Source: Streptococcus suis | Lineage (GTDB): Bacteria > Bacillota > Bacilli > Lactobacillales > Streptococcaceae | NCBI RefSeq assembly: GCF_016743335.1 | Contig: NZ_WCJE01000002.1 | Location: forward strand, 62,001 to 126,000 | Length of the DNA stretch: 64,000 nt | Reading direction: 5' to 3' | Part shown: in pieces, positions 32,272-40,913 of the stretch | Position numbering within the stretch: the first letter of the stretch is position 1 | Layout of the letters: every line of letters begins with the position of its first letter | Notes under the pieces: generated by a model | What the model saw: the letters and a program-made list of their open reading frames with translations, nothing else | What the model was told of the DNA's origin: nothing | Databases searched by the model: none | Program-made: the position numbers and the translations under genes

Positions 32272-32635
32272 ACTGTTAGAAGAATACAAAGTTAAATTAT
32301 TTGTTTATCCAGACGATATGTGGGATAGGCCTGGACTTTATTTTCCAGACTTACGAACCATCTATATATCCGCCGCACTCACTAAAGCTGAGCGAGAACG
32401 GGTAATATTGCACGAACTTGGACACATCAACCACAATCCTGTCAATTACTCTCGATGCTTACTGCAGTATGAGAATCAAGCTGACAGATTTATGGTTAGA
32501 GAACTGCTCAAGGAATATCTTAGTAAGTACGACCCGAATGATTTTAACTGGTTGTACTTTGCAAAAACTAACAAAATCGCAACCAGCTGGGGCGAGCGAA
32601 TGATACAAGAAGAATTTTATAAATTGGTTAGTTAA
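32258..32635 (+). CDS. ImmA/IrrE-type metalloprotease (anti-repressor)
   Basis: 125 aa from GTG 32258, 9 bases after GGAGG; earlier frame positions overlap the repressor. HELGH at 52-56 and downstream ENQADRFM supply a zincin site. In ICEBs1 and related phages ImmA cleaves the partner repressor after DNA damage; assumed here from gene pairing. Confidence 0.88.
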   Translation: MKIDELLEEYKVKLFVYPDDMWDRPGLYFPDLRTIYISAALTKAERERVILHELGHINHNPVNYSRCLLQYENQADRFMVRELLKEYLSKYDPNDFNWLYFAKTNKIATSWGERMIQEEFYKLVS

Positions 32636-32644
32636 GGAGATTAC

Positions 32645-33337
32645 ATGACAGAGATTTATAACGACTCATTTAGACTTATGGGTACCAATTATCATCAAAA
32701 AGAAGCCCTTGAGATCATGAAGAAGCTCTCTAAGAAAAATAACTATCTGACAATGTCAGATGAAGGCATCAAAGAATACATTTTAAAAACATACTCAAAT
32801 GTGTATGAATATAAGTATCTTGAGACAAATGATATTATTTTGGTACGAGAGCCAAAAAATCCACATGATACGAATGCTGTGAAAGTCTTAGCTGGAGGGC
32901 TGTTTGCCGGTTATCTTCCTGCAGATATTGCTAAAAAAGTAAATCGGTACGTTGGCAAATCTGATTACAATATTAAGGCAACCTTACATGGTAGAGGTGG
33001 AAAGTTCAAAACCTTAGATGACACTTTGACCAAAGTAATTTCGGATGAAAAAGAAATATCGTTTAGACTGGATTTAGTAGTAAACAAGGTTCCAATTCCG
33101 AAAAAATCTGCATCTTCAGTGGATAGTCTTGCTTCACCAGTTCAAACTACCAACAGTTTCTGGCAAAATCTTTTTCTAATTCTGTCATTTTTGTTAATAT
33201 TAATTGGGATATTATTTGTCTTAGTAGCATTTAGTTTCCTGCTTAAGCAAAAAATATTAGAATTTTTTGTTGGGTTAGTCATTGGAGTATTGTTTTTTGC
33301 TCCAGCAACTGCCTATAAATTGATTTTCAAAAAATAA
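32645..33337 (+). CDS. HIRAN-domain protein with C-terminal membrane helices
   Basis: 230 aa. Residues about 56-140 (ETNDIILVREPKNPHDTNAVKVLAGGLFAGYLPADIAKKVNRYVGKSDYNIKATLHG) form a HIRAN domain, a fold known to bind damaged or free DNA ends. After a linker two hydrophobic helices follow (174-199 and 206-226). Located between repressor and integrase, where lysogens express exclusion or defence genes. A DNA-end-binding domain tethered to the membrane suggests superinfection exclusion. Confidence 0.7.
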   Translation: MTEIYNDSFRLMGTNYHQKEALEIMKKLSKKNNYLTMSDEGIKEYILKTYSNVYEYKYLETNDIILVREPKNPHDTNAVKVLAGGLFAGYLPADIAKKVNRYVGKSDYNIKATLHGRGGKFKTLDDTLTKVISDEKEISFRLDLVVNKVPIPKKSASSVDSLASPVQTTNSFWQNLFLILSFLLILIGILFVLVAFSFLLKQKILEFFVGLVIGVLFFAPATAYKLIFKK

Positions 33338-33341
33338 AAAA

Positions 33342-33378
33342 GCCCTACGCTCAACTTTGGCCGGTCAGAGCGTAAGGC
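33342..33378. terminator. Hairpin with U-tract on the minus side
   Basis: GCCCTACGCTC (33342-33352) pairs with GAGCGTAAGGC (33368-33378), one mismatch. On the minus strand it is followed by TTTTTTATTTTTT, so it would mainly stop transcription entering from the integrase side. Confidence 0.6.
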
Positions 33379-33395
33379 GAATCGTATAAGAAAAA

Positions 33396-33420
33396 TTGCC
33401 AATCTGGCAAGTCTTTTCTT
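33396..33420 (+). terminator. Intrinsic terminator before integrase gene
   Basis: TTGCCA-ATC-TGGCAA followed by GTCTTTTCTT; also has a U-run on the minus strand. It insulates integrase from lysogeny transcripts. Confidence 0.6.
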
Positions 33421-33455
33421 GTACTCATTTTATCAGAAATGAGGTAAAAAAACAA

Positions 33456-34526
33456 ATGGCATCAGTTAGAAAAAGGGGTAAATATTATGAGTACCGCGTT
33501 GTTTATCGTGACAGTCTCGGGGAAAGGCATGAAGCGACTTGCGGTGGCTTCAAGACCAAAGCACAAGCAAGAGCAGCTGGGCAAGAAAGAGAAGTCGAGC
33601 TTCGAACTTCTCCCATGTCAAATAATGATGTCACTCTGCTTGACTACTACATAGCTTGGGCAGAGCTATATAAAAAACCACACGTTGTTAAAAAAACATG
33701 GAATTCCTACGAACAAACCCGAAAGCACATCAGCAAATATTTTGGTCACATTAAACTGAAAGAGATGTCCCCTGTACGCTACCAAGAATTTTTAAACCGG
33801 TTTGGCTCCAAGTACGCACAAGACACTATTGAGCGGACACACTATCATATTAAATCAGCTGTCAAAATCGCTGTCCGTGATCAGCTCATTCCATCGAATT
33901 TTACGGAAGGGGCTGTGGTTAAATCTCAGAAAGAAAAAAAGCCAGAGGCTGAAAGTTATCTTGAAGAGGATGAATACCTCTACGTCATCTCAAAAACGCA
34001 AGAGAACCCTCAATATATTTCACACATGACACTCTATATTTTGGCGGTTAGTGGAATGAGGTTTGCTGAAGCTATGGGGTTGACTTGGGATGATATTGAC
34101 TTTGAAAGACAAGTCTTTATAGTTGTTAACACATGGGACTATTCTGACTCACAAGATTTTAGTGCTACAAAAAATGAACAATCTGTAAGAGAGATCCCCT
34201 TTAATGATAACGTCGCTAAGCATTTACTCAATTTTAAAGAGCATTACTGGAAAGAGAATGAAAAAGGTCGTATCTTATTCGGAGCGTCAAATAGAGCCAC
34301 AAATACTGCTCTGAAAAGAATGGTAAATAGAGATGTCCATCCACATACTTTAAGACACACATATGCTTCTTATCTCATTTTCAAGGAAGTCCCAGTTGCA
34401 AGTATCTCTAAACTGCTAGGACATAAAACTATTTTGATAACTTTGAAAGTCTATGCCCACCAGTTTGAAAAGATGAAAGAAAAACACCATGCAGAAGTAC
34501 GAGGTATCTTAGCAGACATTCATTAG
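33456..34526 (+). CDS. Phage integrase, tyrosine recombinase
   Basis: 356 aa from ATG 33456 with GAGGTA upstream; the frame is open 60 bases earlier but that part is a terminator. N-terminal arm-binding AP2-like segment (YYEYRVVYRDSLGERHEATCGGFKTKAQA), SAM-like core domain about 60-155, catalytic domain with R202, K239, H297, R300, H323 and Y333. Two arm-type repeats follow the stop. It integrated the prophage at the adjacent site. Confidence 0.94.
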   Translation: MASVRKRGKYYEYRVVYRDSLGERHEATCGGFKTKAQARAAGQEREVELRTSPMSNNDVTLLDYYIAWAELYKKPHVVKKTWNSYEQTRKHISKYFGHIKLKEMSPVRYQEFLNRFGSKYAQDTIERTHYHIKSAVKIAVRDQLIPSNFTEGAVVKSQKEKKPEAESYLEEDEYLYVISKTQENPQYISHMTLYILAVSGMRFAEAMGLTWDDIDFERQVFIVVNTWDYSDSQDFSATKNEQSVREIPFNDNVAKHLLNFKEHYWKENEKGRILFGASNRATNTALKRMVNRDVHPHTLRHTYASYLIFKEVPVASISKLLGHKTILITLKVYAHQFEKMKEKHHAEVRGILADIH

Positions 34527-34528
34527 TT

Positions 34529-34549
34529 GGTGGGCAAACGGTGGGCAAA
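34529..34549. repeat. Tandem arm-type integrase sites GGTGGGCAAA
   Basis: GGTGGGCAAA at 34529-34538 and again at 34540-34549, an 11-base period, directly after the integrase stop: the usual form and place for arm-binding repeats of this class of integrase. Confidence 0.7.
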
Positions 34550-34620
34550 TAGCCCTAAACCCTTGATATACCAACGGTTTCAAATCCGTCTACCGCCTTT
34601 ATTATAGGAATTTATCCGAA
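34550..34620. other. Probable attachment-site region
   Basis: Between the arm repeats and the host terminator. ACGGTTTCAAATCCGT (34572-34587) recalls a tRNA T-arm, but no full tRNA folds here. The core cannot be defined without the other prophage end, which is outside the window. Confidence 0.4.
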
Positions 34621-34632
34621 TTTATACAAGTC

Positions 34633-34660
34633 AAAAGCCCGATTTTTTGGGCTTTTTTGT
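34633..34660 (+). terminator. Intrinsic terminator
   Basis: AAAAGCCC-GATTTTTT-GGGCTTTT followed by TT; near-symmetric, so may work in both directions at the prophage/host border. Confidence 0.75.
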
Positions 34661-34724
34661 TTTGTTATTTGGTAAAATTCGGTCAAAACAGAAAAAGATT
34701 TTGGACACCCAAAATATCAACAAA

Positions 34725-34751
34725 CTCCCCATAGCTTGTCGCTATGAGGAG
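34725..34751 (-). terminator. nusG terminator
   Basis: Minus strand CTCCTCATAGC-GACAA-GCTATGGGGAG then TTTGTTG; 11-bp stem with one mismatch, 10 bases after the nusG stop. Confidence 0.65.
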
Positions 34752-34761
34752 CATGGATATA

Positions 34762-35301
34762 TTACAACTCAGCAATCTGGCTCAAATTAACTTCAGCAAT
34801 GGTATCATTACCAAACATAGAGATAACCATCTTAACCTTGTTGTTGTCGATTTCTGTAATTTTACCTGTGTAGTCTGTGAAGGCACCGTCGATGATACGA
34901 ACAGTATCGCCAACTTTGACATCAATATCAAATTCTTGAACGGTTTGACCCATAGATACCAAGATTTGACGGATTTCTTCTTCCAAAAGTGGAGTTGGTT
35001 TTGAACGGTTACCGTGTGAACCCACGAAACCTGTAACGTTTGGCGTGTTACGCACTACAAACCAAGCTTCATCCGTCATAACCATTTCAACCAAAACATA
35101 ACCAGGGAAACGGTTTTCTTCCACTTCCTTGACCTCACCGTTCTTTTCAACCTGAACAGTCTGAGTTGGAATTTCTACACGAAGGATGTTTTCCAACATG
35201 TTATAAGTGTGGGCACGTTGGAGCAAGTTTTCCTTCACTTTATTTTCATATCCTGAGTAGGTCTGCAAAACAAACCAGCCTTTATCAAAACTATCGTACA
35301 T
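34762..35301 (-). CDS. nusG: Transcription elongation/termination factor NusG
   Basis: 179 aa. NGN domain (KGWFVLQTYSGYENKVKENLLQRA) at 1-110 binding RNA polymerase; KOW domain (KVGDTVRIIDGAFTDYTGKITEIDNNKVKMVISMFG) at 127-170. Links polymerase with the ribosome and pausing. Follows secE but an intrinsic terminator lies between. Prophage sits just downstream. Confidence 0.97.
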   Translation of the reverse strand: MYDSFDKGWFVLQTYSGYENKVKENLLQRAHTYNMLENILRVEIPTQTVQVEKNGEVKEVEENRFPGYVLVEMVMTDEAWFVVRNTPNVTGFVGSHGNRSKPTPLLEEEIRQILVSMGQTVQEFDIDVKVGDTVRIIDGAFTDYTGKITEIDNNKVKMVISMFGNDTIAEVNLSQIAEL

Positions 35302-35342
35302 TGTTACTTCCTTTCTTTGGAAACACGGAATTTTTAGACGCT

Positions 35343-35362
35343 AAAAAAAGCCCGAAGGCTTT
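35343..35362 (-). terminator. Intrinsic terminator between secE and nusG
   Basis: Minus strand AAAGCC-TTCG-GGCTTT then six further U-rich bases (TTTTAGC). Only 41 bases remain before nusG, so it must be read through or regulated. Confidence 0.75.
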
Positions 35363-35410
35363 CGCTTTTCTTTATTATATCACTTCCATTTTACAAATGG
35401 CAAGTATTTT

Positions 35411-35587
35411 CTAGAAAAGATTGATCAAGCTCATGATTCCTCGTGACAAAATCAAGTCAAAGAGGTAAACCACCGCTACGAAAAAGGCAGTATATTCCAC
35501 TACAGACACGAAATCCGTCCAGCTCTGCTTACGAGTTGGCCAAGACGTATCTTTTAAAATGCGGATAATGTCTTTGATAAATTTCAT
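35411..35587 (-). CDS. secE: Preprotein translocase subunit SecE
   Basis: 58 aa, below many gene-length cutoffs. IRILKDTSWPTRKQSWTDFVSVVEYTAFFVAVVYLFDLILSRG has the conserved WPTRKQ amphipathic helix and single membrane helix of Gram-positive SecE. Clamps SecY. Ten bases after rpmG. Confidence 0.95.
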   Translation of the reverse strand: MKFIKDIIRILKDTSWPTRKQSWTDFVSVVEYTAFFVAVVYLFDLILSRGIMSLINLF

Positions 35588-35596
35588 GCGTGACTC

Positions 35597-35749
35597 CTAT
35601 CTGGTTTCCTTGTGAACAGTGTATTGTCCACAGTGTTTACAAAATTTATTTACTTCTAACCGTGTTGGCTTGGGATTGCTCGAAAGGCTGATTGAATAGT
35701 TTCGAGAACCACAAACAGTACAGGCTAGGCTTGCTTTTTTTAGTGCCAT
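35597..35749 (-). CDS. rpmG: 50S ribosomal protein L33
   Basis: 50 aa. C10-x2-C13 and C37-x2-C40 zinc ribbon ([19 protein letters not shown]), the zinc-containing form of L33. GGAGGGC precedes ATG 35749. Lies between pbp2A and secE as in other streptococci. Confidence 0.95.
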   Translation of the reverse strand: MALKKASLACTVCGSRNYSISLSSNPKPTRLEVNKFCKHCGQYTVHKETR

Positions 35750-35782
35750 AAAGCCCTCCATCCTTTTCATTTTACCATGTTT

Positions 35783-37996
35783 TTATGGATTTGACAACTC
35801 TCCAAACCAAGACGTAATGTTATCCCACAAGGTTTTTGCTCGTTCTGGTAACTGGGCATCGATTAGATTTTGTTTGGTTTGCTCAATCAAGTTTTTCGCC
35901 TGATCTGAAATTTCTTGTACCTGCTCTTGACCAAGGCTTGATTCAGTTTGCGCAGCTTCATCTGGAGCTACTTCTACAATACCATTTTGTGCATAGGCAT
36001 TTTCTACTTCGAATTGAGTTCCTGCAGTATATGGCAAGATTGAATTGGCTACAGTCTGGAAGACCGACGGAGCCATCCAGTAGCTACTGCTATCTATATA
36101 ATGATTTTCATCTGTCTGCTCAAAACCAACCCACTGACTGATGACCAAATCAGGTGTGTAGGCAATATGCCACTGATCATTGACAAGATTGACATCAAAA
36201 CTCGTTTCGGTTGTTCCTGTTTTCCCAGCAATATAATAATTGGCCGCATCTGCTGTCACTCCCGTACCATTGGTATAGGTTCCAAGCATCATTGCTGTCA
36301 TCTTATCTGCGACAGAGCGGTCAATCACCTTGGTACTTGTTTCTCGATGCTCTGCTAAAACCTTTCCACTAGCTGTTTCAATACGAGTGATGAGGTGGGC
36401 ATCCTTCATCACACCCTTATTCGCAAAAGTAGCGTAGGCCTGGGCCATTTGCAGAGGATTAGTCTCCACTCCAGAACCAATTGAAACACCCAAAACTTTC
36501 TCGACATTTTCCATATCAAGTCCAAACTTTTGTCCATACTCGAAGGCTTTGTCAATCCCCAAGGTGTTCACTATATAAGCTACTGGTAAATTGTAAGATA
36601 GAGCCAAAGCTTGATACATTGGAATGGTATCAGAAGTCGAATAATCATAGTTATGCAAGGTGTAATCGCCGTAGGTTTCTGTATGGTTATCCAGAGCCAT
36701 ATCAATCGACCAGCCCGCCGCTACTGCTGGAGCATAGGCAACAAGAGGCTTAATCGTTGAACCAGGACTGCGCTTGGCTTGTGTCGCAAAGTTGAAAGTC
36801 CGAAAGACCGCATCCTCTGAACTGTTAACTCGACCAACCAAGGCGCGAACTCCACCAGTCCTAGGGTCAAGAGCTACGCTGGCAGCCTGAGCATGGGTAC
36901 CATCAAAACTTGACGTTGGGAACATAGTCTCATCATTAAAAATCACCTGCATGCTGGCTTGAGAATTTTGATCCATCTCTGTGTAAATCCTATAGCCGTT
37001 ATTAATAATGTCTGATTCTTTCAGTCCGTATCGCTCAATCGCCTCAGCAATCACAGCATCAAAATAGGATGGATAGGAATAATTGCTTTGTTTCCCTGTA
37101 TAGGTATCTGAAAGCTGACTGGCTAGGTCTACTTGGAAACCTGCATCTGCAGTCGCCTGATCAATATAACCAGCATTGACCATATTTTGCAGGACTGTAT
37201 CCCGACGATTAACTGCATTTTCTAGAGAATAATAAGGATTATAAATCTCAGGTCCCTTGAGCATCCCTGCTATGACGGCCGCTTGCTCAAGAGTAAGATC
37301 ACTGGCTGGAATACCGAAGTATTTTTGGCTTGCATCTTCCACTCCCCAGACCCCGTTTCCAAAGTAGGCATTGTTGAGATACATGGTCAGGATTTCTTGC
37401 TTGCTGTACTTTTTATTGATTTCAAGGGCCAAAAAGAATTCTCGAGCCTTTCGACTGATGGTCTGATCCTGAGTTAGAAAGGCGTTTTTAGCCAACTGTT
37501 GCGTAATAGTTGAACCACCTCCAGACCGACCTAACGTCAAGGCAGCCAAAATTGTACGCTGGTAATTAATGCCCGAATTTTTGTAGAAGCTCCGATCTTC
37601 TGTAGCGATAACGGCATTCTCTAAATTATCAGAGACAGCATCCAGCTCTACATAGGTCCCCTTCTGACCAGACAATGTCCCAGCTTCCGCACCATCTTTA
37701 TCGTAAATAATCGTTGTAGCTTTTAGCGCCTGCTGTAAATCACCAACATTAGCTGTCTTTGCAAGGAAAAATAGATAGCCACCTACTGTAAGAACTGTCA
37801 GGACCATTAAAATGATTAAAATTTTAGTCAGTTGATAACGGCGCCAAAATTTACGAATCGGCTCCGGAATACGTGAATTTTTCTTTGGTTTATCAACAGA
37901 GCCACGATTTCCCCTGCGGTGACGGCTAGGTCGGTCTTCATGATCAATTTGGAAATCTTCTGGAACTTCAATCGGCTGATGTTGCAAATCGTCCAT
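35783..37996 (-). CDS. pbp2A: Class A penicillin-binding protein 2A
   Basis: 737 aa. Cytoplasmic basic tail 1-57, membrane helix 58-79, GT51 glycosyltransferase with E133 (ATEDRSFY) and GGSTITQQLAKN, then transpeptidase with SPGSTIKP near 410, SYN near 467 and KTGTT near 594. Polymerises and cross-links peptidoglycan. Divergent from the reductase gene; followed by rpmG. Confidence 0.95.
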   Translation of the reverse strand: MDDLQHQPIEVPEDFQIDHEDRPSRHRRGNRGSVDKPKKNSRIPEPIRKFWRRYQLTKILIILMVLTVLTVGGYLFFLAKTANVGDLQQALKATTIIYDKDGAEAGTLSGQKGTYVELDAVSDNLENAVIATEDRSFYKNSGINYQRTILAALTLGRSGGGSTITQQLAKNAFLTQDQTISRKAREFFLALEINKKYSKQEILTMYLNNAYFGNGVWGVEDASQKYFGIPASDLTLEQAAVIAGMLKGPEIYNPYYSLENAVNRRDTVLQNMVNAGYIDQATADAGFQVDLASQLSDTYTGKQSNYSYPSYFDAVIAEAIERYGLKESDIINNGYRIYTEMDQNSQASMQVIFNDETMFPTSSFDGTHAQAASVALDPRTGGVRALVGRVNSSEDAVFRTFNFATQAKRSPGSTIKPLVAYAPAVAAGWSIDMALDNHTETYGDYTLHNYDYSTSDTIPMYQALALSYNLPVAYIVNTLGIDKAFEYGQKFGLDMENVEKVLGVSIGSGVETNPLQMAQAYATFANKGVMKDAHLITRIETASGKVLAEHRETSTKVIDRSVADKMTAMMLGTYTNGTGVTADAANYYIAGKTGTTETSFDVNLVNDQWHIAYTPDLVISQWVGFEQTDENHYIDSSSYWMAPSVFQTVANSILPYTAGTQFEVENAYAQNGIVEVAPDEAAQTESSLGQEQVQEISDQAKNLIEQTKQNLIDAQLPERAKTLWDNITSWFGELSNP

Positions 37997-38148
37997 ACTT
38001 TACCTCTTTCTAGTGAATTTTGTACCATTATACACCATTTCCTAAAAACTAGCAGAAAAAAGCCTGCGATAACTTGTGACAACAGACAGGGAATTTTTTC
38101 CAAAAATATGATAAAATAGGGTCATTCTGAACAAAGAAGAGGATTCCC

Positions 38149-39117
38149 ATGACACAAGTATATGATATTACCATCATCGGTGGCGGACCAGTCGGTCTCT
38201 TCGCCGCCTTCTATGCCCACCTCCGTCAAGCCAAGGTCAAAATCATTGACTCCCTTCCCCAACTGGGTGGCCAGCCTGCCATTCTCTATCCTGAGAAGGC
38301 CATTTTAGACATTCCAGCCTTTCCAAGCCTGACGGGACAGGAGTTGACCGACAACCTCCTTGCCCAACTGACTCCGTTTGACACCACCATCTGCCTCAAT
38401 GAAACCCTGACTGCTATCGAACCTGGGGAGGTCATTACCCTAACGACCAACAAGGGCAAACACCTGACCAAGACTCTGATTATCGCCATGGGTGGCGGGG
38501 CCTTCAAGCCTCGTCCGCTGGAGATTGACGGTGCCGACAGCTTTGACAACGTCCACTACCACGTGTCTAACATCCAGCAGTATGCCGACAAGGACATCGT
38601 CGTCTTGGGTGGCGGTGACTCTGCGGTCGATTGGTCCCTGGCCTTTGAAAAGATCGCCAAGACCACCCAGATTGTCCACCGACGCGATAACTTCCGAGCC
38701 CTCGAGCACAGCGTAGAAGAGCTCAAGCAGTCCAGCGTTACTATTCACACACCTTTTATCCCTAAAGGGCTTTCCGGGGAAAATGGCAGAGCTTCTGCCA
38801 TTGATTTCGATAAGGTGAAGAGCGAGGACAAGCTGACCTTGTCTTTTGACCACCTCTTTGTCAACTACGGTTTCAAATCATCTGTCGGCACGCTGAAAGA
38901 ATGGGGCTTGGAACTCAATCGCCACCGCATTGTCGTCAACAGCAAGCAAGAAACCTCTGTCCCTGGCATCTATGCCATCGGTGACTGTTGCTTCTACGAG
39001 GGTAAAATCGACCTGATTGCGACTGGACTGGGCGAAGCCCCAACCGCAGTCAACAATGCCATGAACTACCTCAATCCAAACGAAAAAGTGCAACCCAAGC
39101 ACTCGACCAGCCTATAA
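38149..39117 (+). CDS. Ferredoxin/flavodoxin-NADP(+) reductase, TrxB-like
   Basis: 322 aa. FAD-binding GGGPVGLFAAFYA at 11-24, NADP-binding VVLGGGDSAVDW near 154, and GIYAIGDCC near 274. No CxxC in the middle, so it is the YumC-type ferredoxin reductase rather than thioredoxin reductase. G+C is noticeably higher than in the prophage. One base before the following gene. Confidence 0.9.
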   Translation: MTQVYDITIIGGGPVGLFAAFYAHLRQAKVKIIDSLPQLGGQPAILYPEKAILDIPAFPSLTGQELTDNLLAQLTPFDTTICLNETLTAIEPGEVITLTTNKGKHLTKTLIIAMGGGAFKPRPLEIDGADSFDNVHYHVSNIQQYADKDIVVLGGGDSAVDWSLAFEKIAKTTQIVHRRDNFRALEHSVEELKQSSVTIHTPFIPKGLSGENGRASAIDFDKVKSEDKLTLSFDHLFVNYGFKSSVGTLKEWGLELNRHRIVVNSKQETSVPGIYAIGDCCFYEGKIDLIATGLGEAPTAVNNAMNYLNPNEKVQPKHSTSL

Positions 39118-39118
39118 G

Positions 39119-39985
39119 ATGAAAATTGATATTCGCATTCCCCAAGTCTTTCCCCAACTGACTGTCAAGGAAGTCTTGGAAGATTATTTTCTCATTCCCA
39201 GAAAAATCCGCCACTTCCTCCGCACCAAGAAACACGTCCGTGTCAACGGTGAGCTGATTAACTGGCAGAGTCCGATTGCCGCAGGCGACTTGTTAGAATT
39301 GACCTTTGACCAGGAAGATTACCCTGAAAAAAGCATTCCTCTGGGACAGGCGAACTTGGTGGAGGAACTCTATCAAGATGAGCATTTGATTATCGTCAAC
39401 AAGCCCGAAGGCATGAAAACCCACGGCAATGAACCAACGGAAATTGCCCTGCTCAACCATGTATCCGCCTATGTCGGTCAGACCTGCTATGTGGTCCACA
39501 GACTTGATATGGAAACCAGCGGAGCCATTCTCTTCGCCAAAAATCCCTTTATCCTGCCCATTCTCAATCGGCTCTTGGAAGACAAGGTCATCTACCGTGA
39601 CTATCTCGCCCTCTGCCAAGGCCAGCTAAAAAAGACACACTGGACTATTACCGATAAGATTGGACGGGATCGGCATGACCGCAGAAAGCGGGTGGTCGAT
39701 AATCGCAAGGGACAGGTGGCACTGACCCAGGTCCGCCTCTTGAAGACCCTTGGTAAAAATAGTTTGGTCTCTTGTCGCCTCCAGACAGGAAGGACCCACC
39801 AGATCCGAGTTCATCTAGCCCACCACGGTCACGCTCTAATCGGCGACCCACTTTACAGTCGAGTCGTAGCCCCCCGCCTCATGCTCCACGCCCAAAAACT
39901 CAGCCTGACCCACCCGCTGACACTCGAAGAAATCAGCGTGGAAGCACGGTCGGAGAGTTTTGAAAGAATAGTAAAAAAGAGCTGA
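39119..39985 (+). CDS. RluA-family rRNA pseudouridine synthase
   Basis: 288 aa. S4-like start (RIPQVFPQLTVKEVLEDYFLIPRKIRHFLRTKKHVRVNG), catalytic D130 in VHRLDMETSGAILFAK, and TGRTHQIRVHLAHHGHALIGDPLY. Isomerises U to pseudouridine in 23S rRNA; the exact position cannot be told. Confidence 0.9.
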   Translation: MKIDIRIPQVFPQLTVKEVLEDYFLIPRKIRHFLRTKKHVRVNGELINWQSPIAAGDLLELTFDQEDYPEKSIPLGQANLVEELYQDEHLIIVNKPEGMKTHGNEPTEIALLNHVSAYVGQTCYVVHRLDMETSGAILFAKNPFILPILNRLLEDKVIYRDYLALCQGQLKKTHWTITDKIGRDRHDRRKRVVDNRKGQVALTQVRLLKTLGKNSLVSCRLQTGRTHQIRVHLAHHGHALIGDPLYSRVVAPRLMLHAQKLSLTHPLTLEEISVEARSESFERIVKKS

Positions 39986-40002
39986 AAAACCAGCTCTTTT
40001 TT
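39973..40002. terminator. Bidirectional terminator
   Basis: AAAAGAGCTG-AAAAAC-CAGCTCTTTT with A-run left and T-run right, between convergent genes. Confidence 0.85.
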
Positions 40003-40011
40003 GCATGTATG

Positions 40012-40824
40012 TTATTCAAAAATATTTCCCAACTCTACATCGACTCGGTTTTCCTTGACATTGATGTCGGTCACAGCGAGCAAAGACTTGTAGTTAGCTA
40101 CGCTACGGTCCCCTTTTTGGTTTTCTGCAAAGACAGCCACGCCTACCAAGGTTGAGTCAAACTCAGACAAGAGGCTAATCATACCATTGATGGTGCCACC
40201 ATTTTTCAAGAAATCATCGACGATTAAGACACGGCTTCCTGCCTTCAAACTACGCTTAGACAGGAACATCTTTTCGATACGGTCGCTCGATCCTGACACA
40301 TAGTTGACAGAAACGGTTGAACCTTCTGTGATTTTCAAATCACGACGCACAATAACAAACGGTACATTAAGGACATTAGCAACAGCATTGGCCAAAGGGA
40401 CCCCCTTTGTCGCAACTGTCATGACAGCATCAATCTTTTCTTCCTTAAAAGCATTAGCAATGATACGACCGACATTTTTCAAAATATGTGGTGTAGACAG
40501 CAAGTCAGATGAATAGATATAACCGCCTGGCAAGATACGATTACTTTCAGCCATCTGATCACGAAGGGCCTGTGCAATTTCGACAGACTCTGCCTTAGAG
40601 ATCGATGGAGTAAAAACAACTCCTCCACTGGCACCAGTAATGGTTTCAATATGCCCGATAGAGCTTTCCTCGAAAGCCTTTTTAATGATGGCAATATCCT
40701 CTGAGATAGATGACTTGGCAGATTCATACTTTTCCGCAAAGGTATTCAAACTAGTTAATTCATAAGGGTGGTTGATGAGGTAATTGGAAATGACAACCAT
40801 ACGCTCACTTCTTCTTAATTTCAT
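40012..40824 (-). CDS. purR: Purine operon repressor PurR
   Basis: 270 aa. Winged helix 1-75 (LRRSERMVVISNYLINHPYELTSLNTFAEKYESAKSSISEDI) joined to a phosphoribosyltransferase-like domain with PRPP motif VLIVDDFLKNGGT. Gram-positive PurR binds PurBoxes and senses PRPP (in streptococci also as activator). Confidence 0.95.
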   Translation of the reverse strand: MKLRRSERMVVISNYLINHPYELTSLNTFAEKYESAKSSISEDIAIIKKAFEESSIGHIETITGASGGVVFTPSISKAESVEIAQALRDQMAESNRILPGGYIYSSDLLSTPHILKNVGRIIANAFKEEKIDAVMTVATKGVPLANAVANVLNVPFVIVRRDLKITEGSTVSVNYVSGSSDRIEKMFLSKRSLKAGSRVLIVDDFLKNGGTINGMISLLSEFDSTLVGVAVFAENQKGDRSVANYKSLLAVTDINVKENRVDVELGNIFE

Positions 40825-40870
40825 ATTGTTCTCCTTTTTGGCTTTTTCCTATTATAGCACATAAAAACAC

Positions 40871-40908
40871 AAAAAGCGAACCTTTTTTCTTGAAAAAGTT
40901 CGCTTTTT
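40871..40908 (-). terminator. Terminator after phosphotransferase gene
   Basis: AAAAAGCGAAC (40871-40881) pairs with GTTCGCTTTTT (40898-40908); on the minus strand TTTTTGTGTTTTT follows. Confidence 0.85.
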
Positions 40909-40913
40909 CGTAT

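Noticed and set aside
34558-34600. tRNA gene at the prophage border
   Set aside because: Only a T-arm-like fragment; no acceptor or anticodon stem can be formed.
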